Shown here piece after piece: positions 47,204-54,679 of a stretch of 64,000 bases of DNA. The translations under genes and the position numbers were made by a program. The stretch is from JBAZOO01 sp041648735. Lineage in GTDB: Bacteria; Verrucomicrobiota; Lentisphaeria; Oligosphaerales; CAITYL01. The stretch spans positions 62,001-126,000 of the forward strand of contig JBAZOO010000002.1 in NCBI GenBank assembly GCA_041648735.1. Direction: 5' to 3'. The notes below the pieces were generated by a model. That model searched no databases. It was not told the DNA's origin and was given only the letters and a program-made list of their open reading frames with translations. Each line of letters starts with the position of its first letter. Position 1 is the stretch's first letter.

Positions 47204-47899
47204 ATGCGGATTGATTTCATCACCCTTTTCCCGGCGCTGCTGGCCGGGCCGCTGACCGAATCCATCATCGGCCGGGCTTGCCGGGAAGGACGGGTGAACG
47301 TCGGTTGCACCGACTTCCGGGAGTTCACGGCGGACCGCCACCGGTCCGTGGATGACTCGCCCTACGGTGGCGGTGCCGGAATGGTGCTCAAGCCGGAACC
47401 GTTGGCCGCCGCGGTGGCCAAGCTGCGGACTCCGCAAAGCCGGGTGATCCTGCTCTCCGCCCAAGGGCGGCCGTTCAACCAGAGGCTGGCGGAAACATTT
47501 GCGAAGGAAACACATCTCGTTTTTGTCTGCGGCCATTACGAAGGCGTGGATGAGCGGGTTCGGCAAACCTTGGTTGATGACGAAGTGAGCATTGGCGGAT
47601 TCGTGCTGACCAACGGCACCTTGGCCGCCATGGTGGTGGCGGATGCCGTGATCCGGCTGCTGCCGGGAGTGCTGGGGTCGGCCGAGTCGGCGGCCCGCGA
47701 ATCGTTCGGAGAAGAAGGACTGCTGGAATATCCCCAATTCACCAGGCCGGAAACTTGGCGTGGCCACACGGTGCCGCCAATCCTGCGTTCCGGCGACCAT
47801 GGCGCCATTGGCCGCTGGCGCCGCGAGCAGCAATGGCTGCGCACCCTGGCCACCCGGCCCGATTTGATCGACAACGCTTGGAAGGAGACGAATTCATGA
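47204..47899 (+). CDS. trmD: tRNA (guanine-N1-)-methyltransferase
   Basis: 231 residues. FITLFPALLAGPLTESIIGR, DDSPYGGGAGMVLKPEPLA, VFVCGHYEGVDERV and the trefoil-knot strand SIGGFVLTNGTLAAM are present; the C-terminal half has LLEYPQFTRPETWRGHTVPP and RWRREQQ. TrmD methylates G37 of tRNAs with a purine at 36. Variations are visible: SIGG for SIGD, TNGTL for SGGEL, and ARESF where E. coli has TEDSF (the catalytic Asp position would be Glu). Some of these are typical of the lineage. Its stop overlaps the rplS start (ATGA). Confidence 0.95.
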   Translation: MRIDFITLFPALLAGPLTESIIGRACREGRVNVGCTDFREFTADRHRSVDDSPYGGGAGMVLKPEPLAAAVAKLRTPQSRVILLSAQGRPFNQRLAETFAKETHLVFVCGHYEGVDERVRQTLVDDEVSIGGFVLTNGTLAAMVVADAVIRLLPGVLGSAESAARESFGEEGLLEYPQFTRPETWRGHTVPPILRSGDHGAIGRWRREQQWLRTLATRPDLIDNAWKETNS

Positions 47900-48252
47900 A
47901 CACGATCCAGAAAATGCAGATGGAAAACCTCAAGGCCGACCTCCCCGCCTTCAATGTCGGCGACACCGTCCGGGTGGACGTGCTGATCAAGGAAGGCGAC
48001 AAGGAACGCATCCAAGCCTTCACCGGCAACGTCATCGCCAAGAGCGGCCGCGGCATCACCGAGACCTTCACCGTCCGGCGCGTCGCCTTTGGCCAGGGGG
48101 TGGAGCGCATCTTCCCGGTCAACTCCCCCCGGGTCGCCAAGATCGACGTCATTCGCCGCGGCAAGGTCCGCCGGGCCAAGCTCTACTACCTGCGCGGCCT
48201 CATCGGCAAGGCCTCCCGCATCCAGGAAGCGGCCAAGGAACAGCAGGCCTGA
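47896..48252 (+). CDS. rplS: 50S ribosomal protein L19
   Basis: 118 residues: FNVGDTVRVDVLIKEGDKER, IQAFTGNVIAKSGRGITETF, VRRVAFGQGVERIFPVNSPR and KVRRAKLYYLRGLIGKASRI are textbook L19. L19 sits at the interface of the 30S and 50S subunits. Translationally coupled to trmD. Confidence 0.97.
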   Translation: MNTIQKMQMENLKADLPAFNVGDTVRVDVLIKEGDKERIQAFTGNVIAKSGRGITETFTVRRVAFGQGVERIFPVNSPRVAKIDVIRRGKVRRAKLYYLRGLIGKASRIQEAAKEQQA

Positions 48253-48275
48253 CTGGCAACCCCTGCCGCCCACCA

Positions 48276-48971
48276 ATGGCCTGCCGCCGGACAGCCGCCG
48301 CCCGTCAGGGCGAAGTAGACCTGCTCGCCTTCGAGCGGGAGGCTGCCGCCGGCGGGTTTGCGCGCATTGCCGGGGTTGACGAAGCCGGCCGCGGCCCCTT
48401 GGCCGGGCCGGTGGTGGCCGCCGCCGTCGTCCTGCCCGCCACCGGGCCGCTGCCCCCCGTGTTCGACTCCAAGCAGCTCACCGCCCGCCGGCGCGAAGAG
48501 CTGGCCGCGGCTTTGGAAGTGTTGCCGGGCATTGCCTTCGCCATTGCCGCCGTCCCCGCCGCCGAGATCGACCGGCTGAACATCCTCAAGGCCACCCATC
48601 TGGCCATGCGCCAGGCGCTGGAACAGCTCGACCCCGCCGCCGAGTTCGCCCTGGTTGACGGCCTGCCGGTGCCCGGCCTGCCCGTGCCCAGCCGCGCCAT
48701 CGTCAAGGGCGACGCCCGCAGCGCCAGCATCGCCGCCGCCAGCATCCTCGCCAAAGTCTACCGCGACCGCTACATGGCCGCCGCGGACGCGCGCCACCCG
48801 GGCTATGGCTTCGGCCAGCACAAGGGCTATGGCACGGCCGCGCACCTGGCGGCGCTGGAGCGCCTCGGCCCCTCGCCCGAACACCGCCTCTCCTTCGCTC
48901 CCGTCGCCCTGGCCGCCGGACTTGTGCCGCGCCAGCCTGAACTCCCCTTCGCCCGCCCCGCAGGAAGCTGA
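48276..48971 (+). CDS. rnhB: Ribonuclease HII
   Basis: 231 residues. IAGVDEAGRGPLAGPVVAAA (about 31-50) with the catalytic Asp-Glu pair, FDSKQLTARRREEL, RAIVKGDARSASIAAASILA with a further Asp, and YRDRYMAAADARHPGYGFGQ followed by HKGYGT are all diagnostic. It removes misincorporated ribonucleotides and RNA in RNA:DNA hybrids. It follows rplS by 23 bp and is followed immediately by pcnB. Confidence 0.96.
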   Translation: MACRRTAAARQGEVDLLAFEREAAAGGFARIAGVDEAGRGPLAGPVVAAAVVLPATGPLPPVFDSKQLTARRREELAAALEVLPGIAFAIAAVPAAEIDRLNILKATHLAMRQALEQLDPAAEFALVDGLPVPGLPVPSRAIVKGDARSASIAAASILAKVYRDRYMAAADARHPGYGFGQHKGYGTAAHLAALERLGPSPEHRLSFAPVALAAGLVPRQPELPFARPAGS

Positions 48972-48972
48972 C

Positions 48973-50277
48973 ATGGTGTTGCAGAGACTGAAATCGGATC
49001 CGCCCGTCACGGAAATCATTTCCCGCCTCGCCGGCCACGGCTACGAAGGGTGGATCGTCGGCGGCGCCGTCCGCGACCTGCTCCTCGGCATCCAGCCCAA
49101 GGACTACGACATCGCCACCTCCGCCACCCCCGAGGAGGTGAAGAAGGTCTTCGGCCGCCAGTCCCGGATCATCGGCCGCCGCTTCCGCCTCGTCCACGTC
49201 ATCCTCAACGGCAACACCTACGAAGTCTGCACCTTCCGCCGCGACCCGACTCCGGGGGAGCGTTCCACCCGCGACGGCGACGACGGCGTCATGATCTGGA
49301 ACGACAACGTCTACGGCACCCGTGTCCAGGACGCCTCCCGGCGCGACTTCACCGTCAACGCCATGTTCTTCAACCCGCTGGGGGAGGGGGAGCTGTACGA
49401 CCCGCACCGCGGCGAGGCCGACATCCGCAACCGCGTGGTGCGCGCCATCGGCGACCCGGCCGTGCGCCTGGCCGAGGATCCCGTCCGCATCATCCGCGCC
49501 CTCAAGCTCGTCGCCCATTTCGATTTCACCTTGGAGCCGGCCTTGGAGCAGGCCATCCACGAGCAGGCGCCCAAGCTCGCCCTCAGCTCCACCGCCCGCC
49601 TCTTCGAGGAGCTGCTGAAGGTGCTGGGCAAGCCTTGCGCCCTGAAGATGTTCGAACTTTGCCGGCGCTTCGGCGTGCTGGCCGCCTTCTTCCCGCGGGT
49701 GGACGCCTGCTGGGAGACGGCGGATGGCCACCTGCTCCGCCAGCTTCTATCCATCCGCGACCGCCGCCTCGCCGCCGGCGTCTACGCCAAGTCCCAGACC
49801 ATGGGGCTGGCGACCGTCGCCCTCGCCCCGGTCGCCAGCGCCCTGCGCCAGCTTTCCGGCGCTGCCGCCCCGCTGTGGCTGCCGGCTCCGGAAATGGCCT
49901 CCTGTGCCCGCGACACCCTGCGCCGCCTCTTCGAGCCGTACGCCATGCCCCGCTTCCTCCAGGCCCGCGTCCGCGACACCCTCATGCTCCTGCCCGCCTT
50001 CCTGGAGCCCGGCCCCGACGACTTCGTCGTGCGCCATCCGCAATACCGCTACGCCCGCGAACTCTTCAGCATGTTCGCCGAGCACCACGGGTGGGATGCC
50101 GCCGAGTTGGAGCAGTGGCCGGCCCCGCCGCGCTTCGTCGCCTATACCGGCGAAGCCGCCCGCGGGGGCGGCGGTGGCGACCGTTCGCGCCGGCCGCGCT
50201 ACCGGGGCGGCCGCAGTGGCGGCCGGGGTGGCCGGCCAACGCCGTCCGCCGCCGGCCCCGGCGGGGCCGGCGCCTAA
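48973..50277 (+). CDS. pcnB: Poly(A) polymerase / CCA-adding-type nucleotidyltransferase
   Basis: 434 residues. The class II nucleotidyltransferase head has WIVGGAVRDLLLGIQPKDYD and IATSATPEEVKKVFG, with the catalytic Asp pair in DYD and a further one in RRDFTVNAMFF. The neck follows with RAIGDPAVRLAEDPVRIIRA and the length fits PcnB. The C-terminus is a Gly/Arg-rich tail (RSRRPRYRGGRSGGRGGR), typical of RNA-binding extensions. Poly(A) polymerase adds 3' tails that promote RNA decay; a tRNA CCA-adding role cannot be excluded from sequence. It is the last gene of the block, 1 bp after rnhB. Confidence 0.9.
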   Translation: MVLQRLKSDPPVTEIISRLAGHGYEGWIVGGAVRDLLLGIQPKDYDIATSATPEEVKKVFGRQSRIIGRRFRLVHVILNGNTYEVCTFRRDPTPGERSTRDGDDGVMIWNDNVYGTRVQDASRRDFTVNAMFFNPLGEGELYDPHRGEADIRNRVVRAIGDPAVRLAEDPVRIIRALKLVAHFDFTLEPALEQAIHEQAPKLALSSTARLFEELLKVLGKPCALKMFELCRRFGVLAAFFPRVDACWETADGHLLRQLLSIRDRRLAAGVYAKSQTMGLATVALAPVASALRQLSGAAAPLWLPAPEMASCARDTLRRLFEPYAMPRFLQARVRDTLMLLPAFLEPGPDDFVVRHPQYRYARELFSMFAEHHGWDAAELEQWPAPPRFVAYTGEAARGGGGGDRSRRPRYRGGRSGGRGGRPTPSAAGPGGAGA

Positions 50278-50332
50278 CGCCCCCGGCTTCAGCCGGTGGG
50301 CATTATTCGCCAGGCGGAATTCCGCTGCCGGC

Positions 50333-51379
50333 TCAGCCCCCGTGTCCGGGCTGGCGTGCGGCCGGGGGTGTCGCCTTGGCCGCCGGGGCGGCGGCAGGCG
50401 GCTGCTGGTAGCCCCAGTCGAAGAGGCCGGCCACCAGCCGGTCGCGGTTCTTGGCTGTCGAGCAGCCGGTGGCCACCGCGATCAGCCGGCGGCCGTTGCG
50501 CAGGCAGGTGGCGGTGACGCAGTTTCCGGCCTTGTTCGTCAGCCCGGTCTTGAGCCCGTCCACGCCGGGGCAGTTCAGCCGGGAAATGAGAGTGTTGTGG
50601 TTGAACAGCTCGGTCGGCTTCGGCGTGTCCTTGCGGATCCAGTCCATCTTGATCGCCGAGATCCGCATGAGGTCGGGATACTCCAGCAGCCGCGCCGCCA
50701 GCAAGGCCAGTTCGCGGGCGGTGGCCTCGTTCTCCGGCGCGTTCCGTGCCGGCGGCAGCCCGTGGGCGTTGTAGAACTTCATGCCTGGGCAGCCCAGCTC
50801 CTGGGCGCGGCGGTTCATGGCGGCGACGAAGGCGGCCGCGTCACCCCCGCCCAGATGCTCCGCCAGCAGGTGCGAGGCGTCGTTGGCGCTCTTGATCATC
50901 ACGCATTTGAGGAGTTCCTCGGCGGTGAAGATCTCCTTCGGATCCAGCCAGACCTGGCTGCCGCCGATCTTCGCCGCCGTGGGGGTGACCGGGATGCGCG
51001 TCGCATAGTCCAGCCGCTTCTCCTTGTGGATCGCCTCCATGGCCAGCAGCGCGGTCATCATCTTGGTCATCGAGGCGATGGCGGCCGGCTGGTCCGGGCT
51101 CTTCTGCCAGAGGATCTGGCGGCTGCCCAGGTCGACCAGGATGCCGGTGCGGCAGTCCTGGGCCAAGGGCGCCAGCTTGGCCGGCAAGGGGGCGGCCGGC
51201 GCCACGCCGAGCGCGAAACGCGCCATCGTCAGCTCGGGCGGCGGGGGCGGCGGCTGCGCCTGGCTGGCGGCGGCCGCTTCCGGCGCCGGCGCCGGCTCGG
51301 CGCCGCGGTTGCGCAGCAGGAACCAGGCAAGCCCGCCCACATGGGCGAGCAGGACGAGGGCGATGATCCATTTTTTCAT
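50333..51379 (-). CDS. D-alanyl-D-alanine carboxypeptidase (S11 family)
   Basis: 348 residues. An N-terminal hydrophobic anchor (WIIALVLLAHVGGLAWFLL) is followed by a Pro/Ala linker and the S11 catalytic domain with SMTK (SxxK), SAND (SxN) and KTGLTNKAG (KTG). It trims the terminal D-Ala of peptidoglycan stem peptides in the periplasm. The usual C-terminal membrane amphipathic domain is absent; instead the protein ends in a short Ala/Pro tail, and the N-terminal helix probably anchors it. Upstream lies CCGGATAACATAATG (about 51437-51451), also present upstream of the cobC-type gene. Confidence 0.93.
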   Translation of the reverse strand: MKKWIIALVLLAHVGGLAWFLLRNRGAEPAPAPEAAAASQAQPPPPPPELTMARFALGVAPAAPLPAKLAPLAQDCRTGILVDLGSRQILWQKSPDQPAAIASMTKMMTALLAMEAIHKEKRLDYATRIPVTPTAAKIGGSQVWLDPKEIFTAEELLKCVMIKSANDASHLLAEHLGGGDAAAFVAAMNRRAQELGCPGMKFYNAHGLPPARNAPENEATARELALLAARLLEYPDLMRISAIKMDWIRKDTPKPTELFNHNTLISRLNCPGVDGLKTGLTNKAGNCVTATCLRNGRRLIAVATGCSTAKNRDRLVAGLFDWGYQQPPAAAPAAKATPPAARQPGHGG

Positions 51380-51477
51380 GGGCTAAAGGGGGCGGCGGCG
51401 GCCGGTGGACGGTGGGGTTGATGGGGCGGGGCAATTCCGGATAACATAATGGGCCCCCGGCGGTTTTGCGGGGGATT

Positions 51478-51522
51478 GTCATCAGTCCCATGGGACTCAT
51501 GGGACTCATGGGACTCATGGCT
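51478..51522 (-). repeat. 24-bp dispersed repeat, copy 2, with tandem decamer
   Basis: 51478-51501 is the exact reverse complement of 426-449. It is extended by a tandem of the decamer GGACTCATGG (three units, about 51494-51522) that runs into the 3' end of the flavoprotein gene; its last codons are within the repeat. This shows local slippage expansion of a dispersed element. Confidence 0.6.
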
Positions 51523-53164
51523 CCCACCGGGGCGGCAGCCCCGCCCCCCCGGCCGTCGCCTGGAGCCAGGCGGCGACGCTGCGCCAGCCGTCGAGGGCGC
51601 TGGTGACGATGCCACCGGCGTGGCCGGAACCTTCGCCGACCGGCAGCAGCGCCGGCCAGCCCAGCGCCGCGCCGTGCGGAGTCCGCACCACCCGCACCGG
51701 GGCGCTGGTGGTGGTCTCGATGCCGAGCAGGACGCCGTGGCGCACCCAGCCGGGGTGTTTGCGTTCCAGGAGCCCCAGCCCTTCGCGCAGGCGTGCCGCC
51801 ACGGGCGCGGGCAGCAGCGCCTTGAGGTCGGCGGGCACGGTTGGCCGGCGGCAGGAGGTCGCCGGCAGTCGCCGGGAGGGGCGTCCGGCAAGGAAGTCGG
51901 CCGCCGTCTGGGCCGGGACGGCATAGGCGCCGCCGCCCAGCTCGAAGCAGCGCCGCTCCAGCGCTTCGCGCCAGCGGAGCATCCCTTCGGCGTCGCCCGG
52001 CAGTTCGGCGGCGCCGACGGGGGTGACGATCCCGGCGTTGGTGAAGGGGGAGTCGCGCCGGCTGCTGGACATGCCGTTGACGTTGAGCAGGCCGGCGGCG
52101 GCCGCGCCGGCGACCACCTCGCCGCCGGGGCAGCAGCAGAAGCTGTAGACGCTGCCGCCGCCGGCCAGGGCGGCGGTGACGTTGTACTGGACGTGCCCCA
52201 GGGCGGCCCGGAGCCGCGGGTCGGGGCCGTGGAAGAGGCGGCTGGCGAACTCCGCGGGATGCTCCAGCCGGCAGCCGATGGCGAGCGGCTTGGGTTCCAG
52301 CGGCACGCCGGCGGCGAGCAGGAGGCGGTAAGTGTCGAAGGCGGAATGGCCGCAGGCGAGGATCAGCGGCCGGGCGGCGGTCCAGGCGCCGTCCAGGGCG
52401 ATTTCCAGGCCGCCGCCGGCGGTGGCGGTGCGGCGGAGGCCGTCGAGGCGGGTGCCGAAGCGGAAGCGGGCGCCCATGGCCTCCAGCCGGGCCCGGAAGC
52501 GCGGGAGCAGCCCGAGCAGGCGGTCGGTGCCGATGTGGGGCTTGGCGTCGTAGAGGATTTCCGCGGGCGCGCCCAGCTCCGCCAGGGTCGCCAGGATCTT
52601 GCTGGCCAGCGGATCCTTGGAGCGGGTGTTGAGCTTGCCGTCGGAGAAGGTGCCGGCGCCGCCTTCGCCGAAATAGAGGTTGGACTCGGGGTCGAGTTCG
52701 CCGGCGGCCCAGAAGCGCTCCACGGTGGCGGCGCGTTCCGGCACCGGCTGGCCGCGGTCGAGGATCAGGGGCGGCAGCCCGGCCTCGCACAGCGCCAGGG
52801 CGGCGAAGAGCCCGGCCGGGCCGGCGCCGACGACGACGGGCGTGGCGCCGGGGAGGCGGACGGGGGCCAGGGCCGGCGGTGGTTCCTCCCGCCAGGGCGC
52901 GAACGTTGCCGGCGGGCGGGCGTCGGCCGCCAGGCGCACGGCCAGGCGGTAGAGGAACTTGACCTGGCGGTGCTGGCGTGCGTCAATGCTGCGCCGGAGG
53001 ATGCGGAGTTCGCAAAGCCGGTCCGGCGGCAGCCGCAGGGCGGCGGCGGCGGCGGCGCGCAGGTCCTGGGCGGCGAGCACCGGCAGTTCGAGTTGCGGCA
53101 GTTCAAGCCACACGTGCCCGGCCTCCGGCTTGGGGGGAAGGGCGGCCGCCGGCGGCGGGCTCAC
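51515..53164 (-). CDS. FAD-dependent dehydrogenase of the COG2509 type
   Basis: 549 residues from a GTG at 53164. After an N-terminal domain of about 100 residues comes the Rossmann FAD motif PVVVGAGPAGLFAALALCEA, then YFGEGGAGTFSDGKLNTRSK, CGHSAFDTYRLLLAAGV and FCCCPGGEVVAG, all typical of this uncharacterised flavoprotein family. A soluble cytoplasmic oxidoreductase; the substrate is unknown. The GTG overlaps the TGA of the nucleotide-sugar dehydrogenase gene (GTGA, 53161-53164), indicating coupling. The 3' end (last few codons) reaches a tandem decamer repeat. Confidence 0.88.
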   Translation of the reverse strand: MSPPPAAALPPKPEAGHVWLELPQLELPVLAAQDLRAAAAAALRLPPDRLCELRILRRSIDARQHRQVKFLYRLAVRLAADARPPATFAPWREEPPPALAPVRLPGATPVVVGAGPAGLFAALALCEAGLPPLILDRGQPVPERAATVERFWAAGELDPESNLYFGEGGAGTFSDGKLNTRSKDPLASKILATLAELGAPAEILYDAKPHIGTDRLLGLLPRFRARLEAMGARFRFGTRLDGLRRTATAGGGLEIALDGAWTAARPLILACGHSAFDTYRLLLAAGVPLEPKPLAIGCRLEHPAEFASRLFHGPDPRLRAALGHVQYNVTAALAGGGSVYSFCCCPGGEVVAGAAAAGLLNVNGMSSSRRDSPFTNAGIVTPVGAAELPGDAEGMLRWREALERRCFELGGGAYAVPAQTAADFLAGRPSRRLPATSCRRPTVPADLKALLPAPVAARLREGLGLLERKHPGWVRHGVLLGIETTTSAPVRVVRTPHGAALGWPALLPVGEGSGHAGGIVTSALDGWRSVAAWLQATAGGAGLPPRWEP

Positions 53165-54447
53165 AGGCGGCCATCGACCATGGCCTTGGGGAGGAGCGAC
53201 TTGATGTCGAAGATGACCAGGTTGGACTTGGTGAAGCGGCCGAAGTCGAGTTCCTTGAACTGCGCGTGGGCGACGGCGACGATGACGGCGTCGTAGCAGC
53301 TCTGTTCCGCGCTGGAGGGCAGGGGGATGAGGTCGAGGCCGTATTCATGCTTGACTTCGCCGGCGTCGGCCCAGGGGTCGGTGACGCTGACGCGGACGCC
53401 GAACTCCTGGAGTTCGTGGATCAGGTCGATCACCCGGGAGTTGCGGATGTCGGGGCAGTTCTCCTTGAAGGTGATCCCGAGCACCAGCACCCGGGAGTCG
53501 CGGACGGTGTGCCCCTTCGTGATCATCAGCTTGATCAGCCGGTGGGCGACTTCCAGCCCCATGGCGTCGTTGAGCCGGCGGCCGGCGAGGATGATTTCCG
53601 CGGTGTAGCCGAGGGCCTGGGCCTTGTGGGTCAGGTAGTAGGGGTCAACGCCGATGCAGTGGCCGCCGACCAGGCCGGGGCGGAAGGGCAGGAAGTTCCA
53701 TTTGCTGCCGGCGGCCTCCAGCACCTCGGTGGTGTCGATCCCCATGCGGCTGAAGATCATCGAGAGTTCGTTGACGAAGGCGATGTTGATGTCGCGCTGG
53801 GAGTTCTCGATGACCTTGGCGGCTTCGGCGACCTTGAGCGAGCTGGCGAGGTGGGTGCCGGCGCTGATCACGGTGCGGTAGAGGGCGTCGACGGCCTGGG
53901 CCGCCGCCGGGGTGGAGCCGGAGGTGACCTTCTTGATCTTGGTGACGGTGTGGAGCTTGTCGCCCGGGTTGATCCGCTCCGGGCTGTAGCCGCAGAAGAA
54001 GTCCTGGTTGAAGGCCAGCCCGGAATGCCGTTCCAGGACGGGGACGCAGTCCTCCTCGGTGCAGCCGGGGTAGACCGTGCTCTCGTAGATGACGATGCCG
54101 CCGGGGCGCAGCGCCTTGCCGACGGTCTCGCTCGCCTTGAGCAGGGGGGTGAGGTCGGGGATCTTGTGGTTGTCCACCGGCGTGGGGACGGTGACGATGA
54201 AGATGTCGGCCTGGCGCAGCGCCGCGGCGTCGGCGGTGAAGCTGAGCTTGGTGGCGGCCTGGAGCTGCTCCGCGGTGACCTCCAGGGTGCGGTCGTGGCC
54301 GGCGCCCAGCTCGCGGATGCGCCCGGGATTGATGTCGAAGCCGAGGGTCCGGAATTGCTTGCCGAACTCGACGGCCAGGGGGAGGCCGACGTAGCCAAGG
54401 CCGATGACGGCAAGGGTGGCGGAGCGGTTTTCGATCTGGTCGAGCAT
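53161..54447 (-). CDS. Nucleotide-sugar dehydrogenase (UDP-N-acetylglucosamine/galactosamine type)
   Basis: 428 residues. An N-terminal NAD-binding motif (LAVIGLGYVGLPLAVEF), the central helix (PGGIVIYESTVYPGCTEEDC), the catalytic loop (RPGLVGGHCIGVDPYYLTHK) with the nucleophilic Cys, and the C-terminal UDP-binding domain (VLVLGITFKENCPDIRNSRV) are in order. The VYPGCTEE pattern and GGHCIGVDPYYL resemble TviB/WbpA-type enzymes that oxidise UDP-HexNAc to the uronic acid for surface polysaccharides. Two-step NAD-dependent oxidation in the cytoplasm. A promoter-like pair on the minus strand (54534-54562) lies about 90 bp upstream. Confidence 0.93.
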   Translation of the reverse strand: MLDQIENRSATLAVIGLGYVGLPLAVEFGKQFRTLGFDINPGRIRELGAGHDRTLEVTAEQLQAATKLSFTADAAALRQADIFIVTVPTPVDNHKIPDLTPLLKASETVGKALRPGGIVIYESTVYPGCTEEDCVPVLERHSGLAFNQDFFCGYSPERINPGDKLHTVTKIKKVTSGSTPAAAQAVDALYRTVISAGTHLASSLKVAEAAKVIENSQRDINIAFVNELSMIFSRMGIDTTEVLEAAGSKWNFLPFRPGLVGGHCIGVDPYYLTHKAQALGYTAEIILAGRRLNDAMGLEVAHRLIKLMITKGHTVRDSRVLVLGITFKENCPDIRNSRVIDLIHELQEFGVRVSVTDPWADAGEVKHEYGLDLIPLPSSAEQSCYDAVIVAVAHAQFKELDFGRFTKSNLVIFDIKSLLPKAMVDGRL

Positions 54448-54533
54448 GGCGGGGGCTTTCCTGGATCCACGGACAGGCAAACAAGCACGGCCCGGGGGAG
54501 GGAGCCCCCACGGGTGACGGCATCGAGTTTGGA

Positions 54534-54562
54534 AGTATAATCGGGGAAGGCGATTTTGGAAA
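54534..54562 (-). promoter_or_regulatory. Candidate promoter of the nucleotide-sugar dehydrogenase operon
   Basis: On the minus strand TTTCCA (54562-54557) and TATACT (54539-54534) are 17 bp apart, about 87 bp upstream of the ATG at 54447. The divergent plus-strand promoter follows at 54605-54632. Confidence 0.4.
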
Positions 54563-54604
54563 TCCCGCGCCGCCGGCGTTGCCGCGGATCGTGGCCCGGA
54601 GTGG

Positions 54605-54632
54605 TTGCCCTTTGCCGGCCGCTGCCTATATT
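54605..54632 (+). promoter_or_regulatory. Candidate promoter of the type IIG restriction-modification gene
   Basis: TTGCCC (54605-54610) and TATATT (54627-54632), spacing 16 bp, lie 48 bp upstream of the ATG at 54680. No controller-protein (C-box) palindrome is seen. Confidence 0.4.
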
Positions 54633-54679
54633 CGATTTCCAACCCCGGAAACACTCAGCTTCACCCGATCCTTCGCCGC

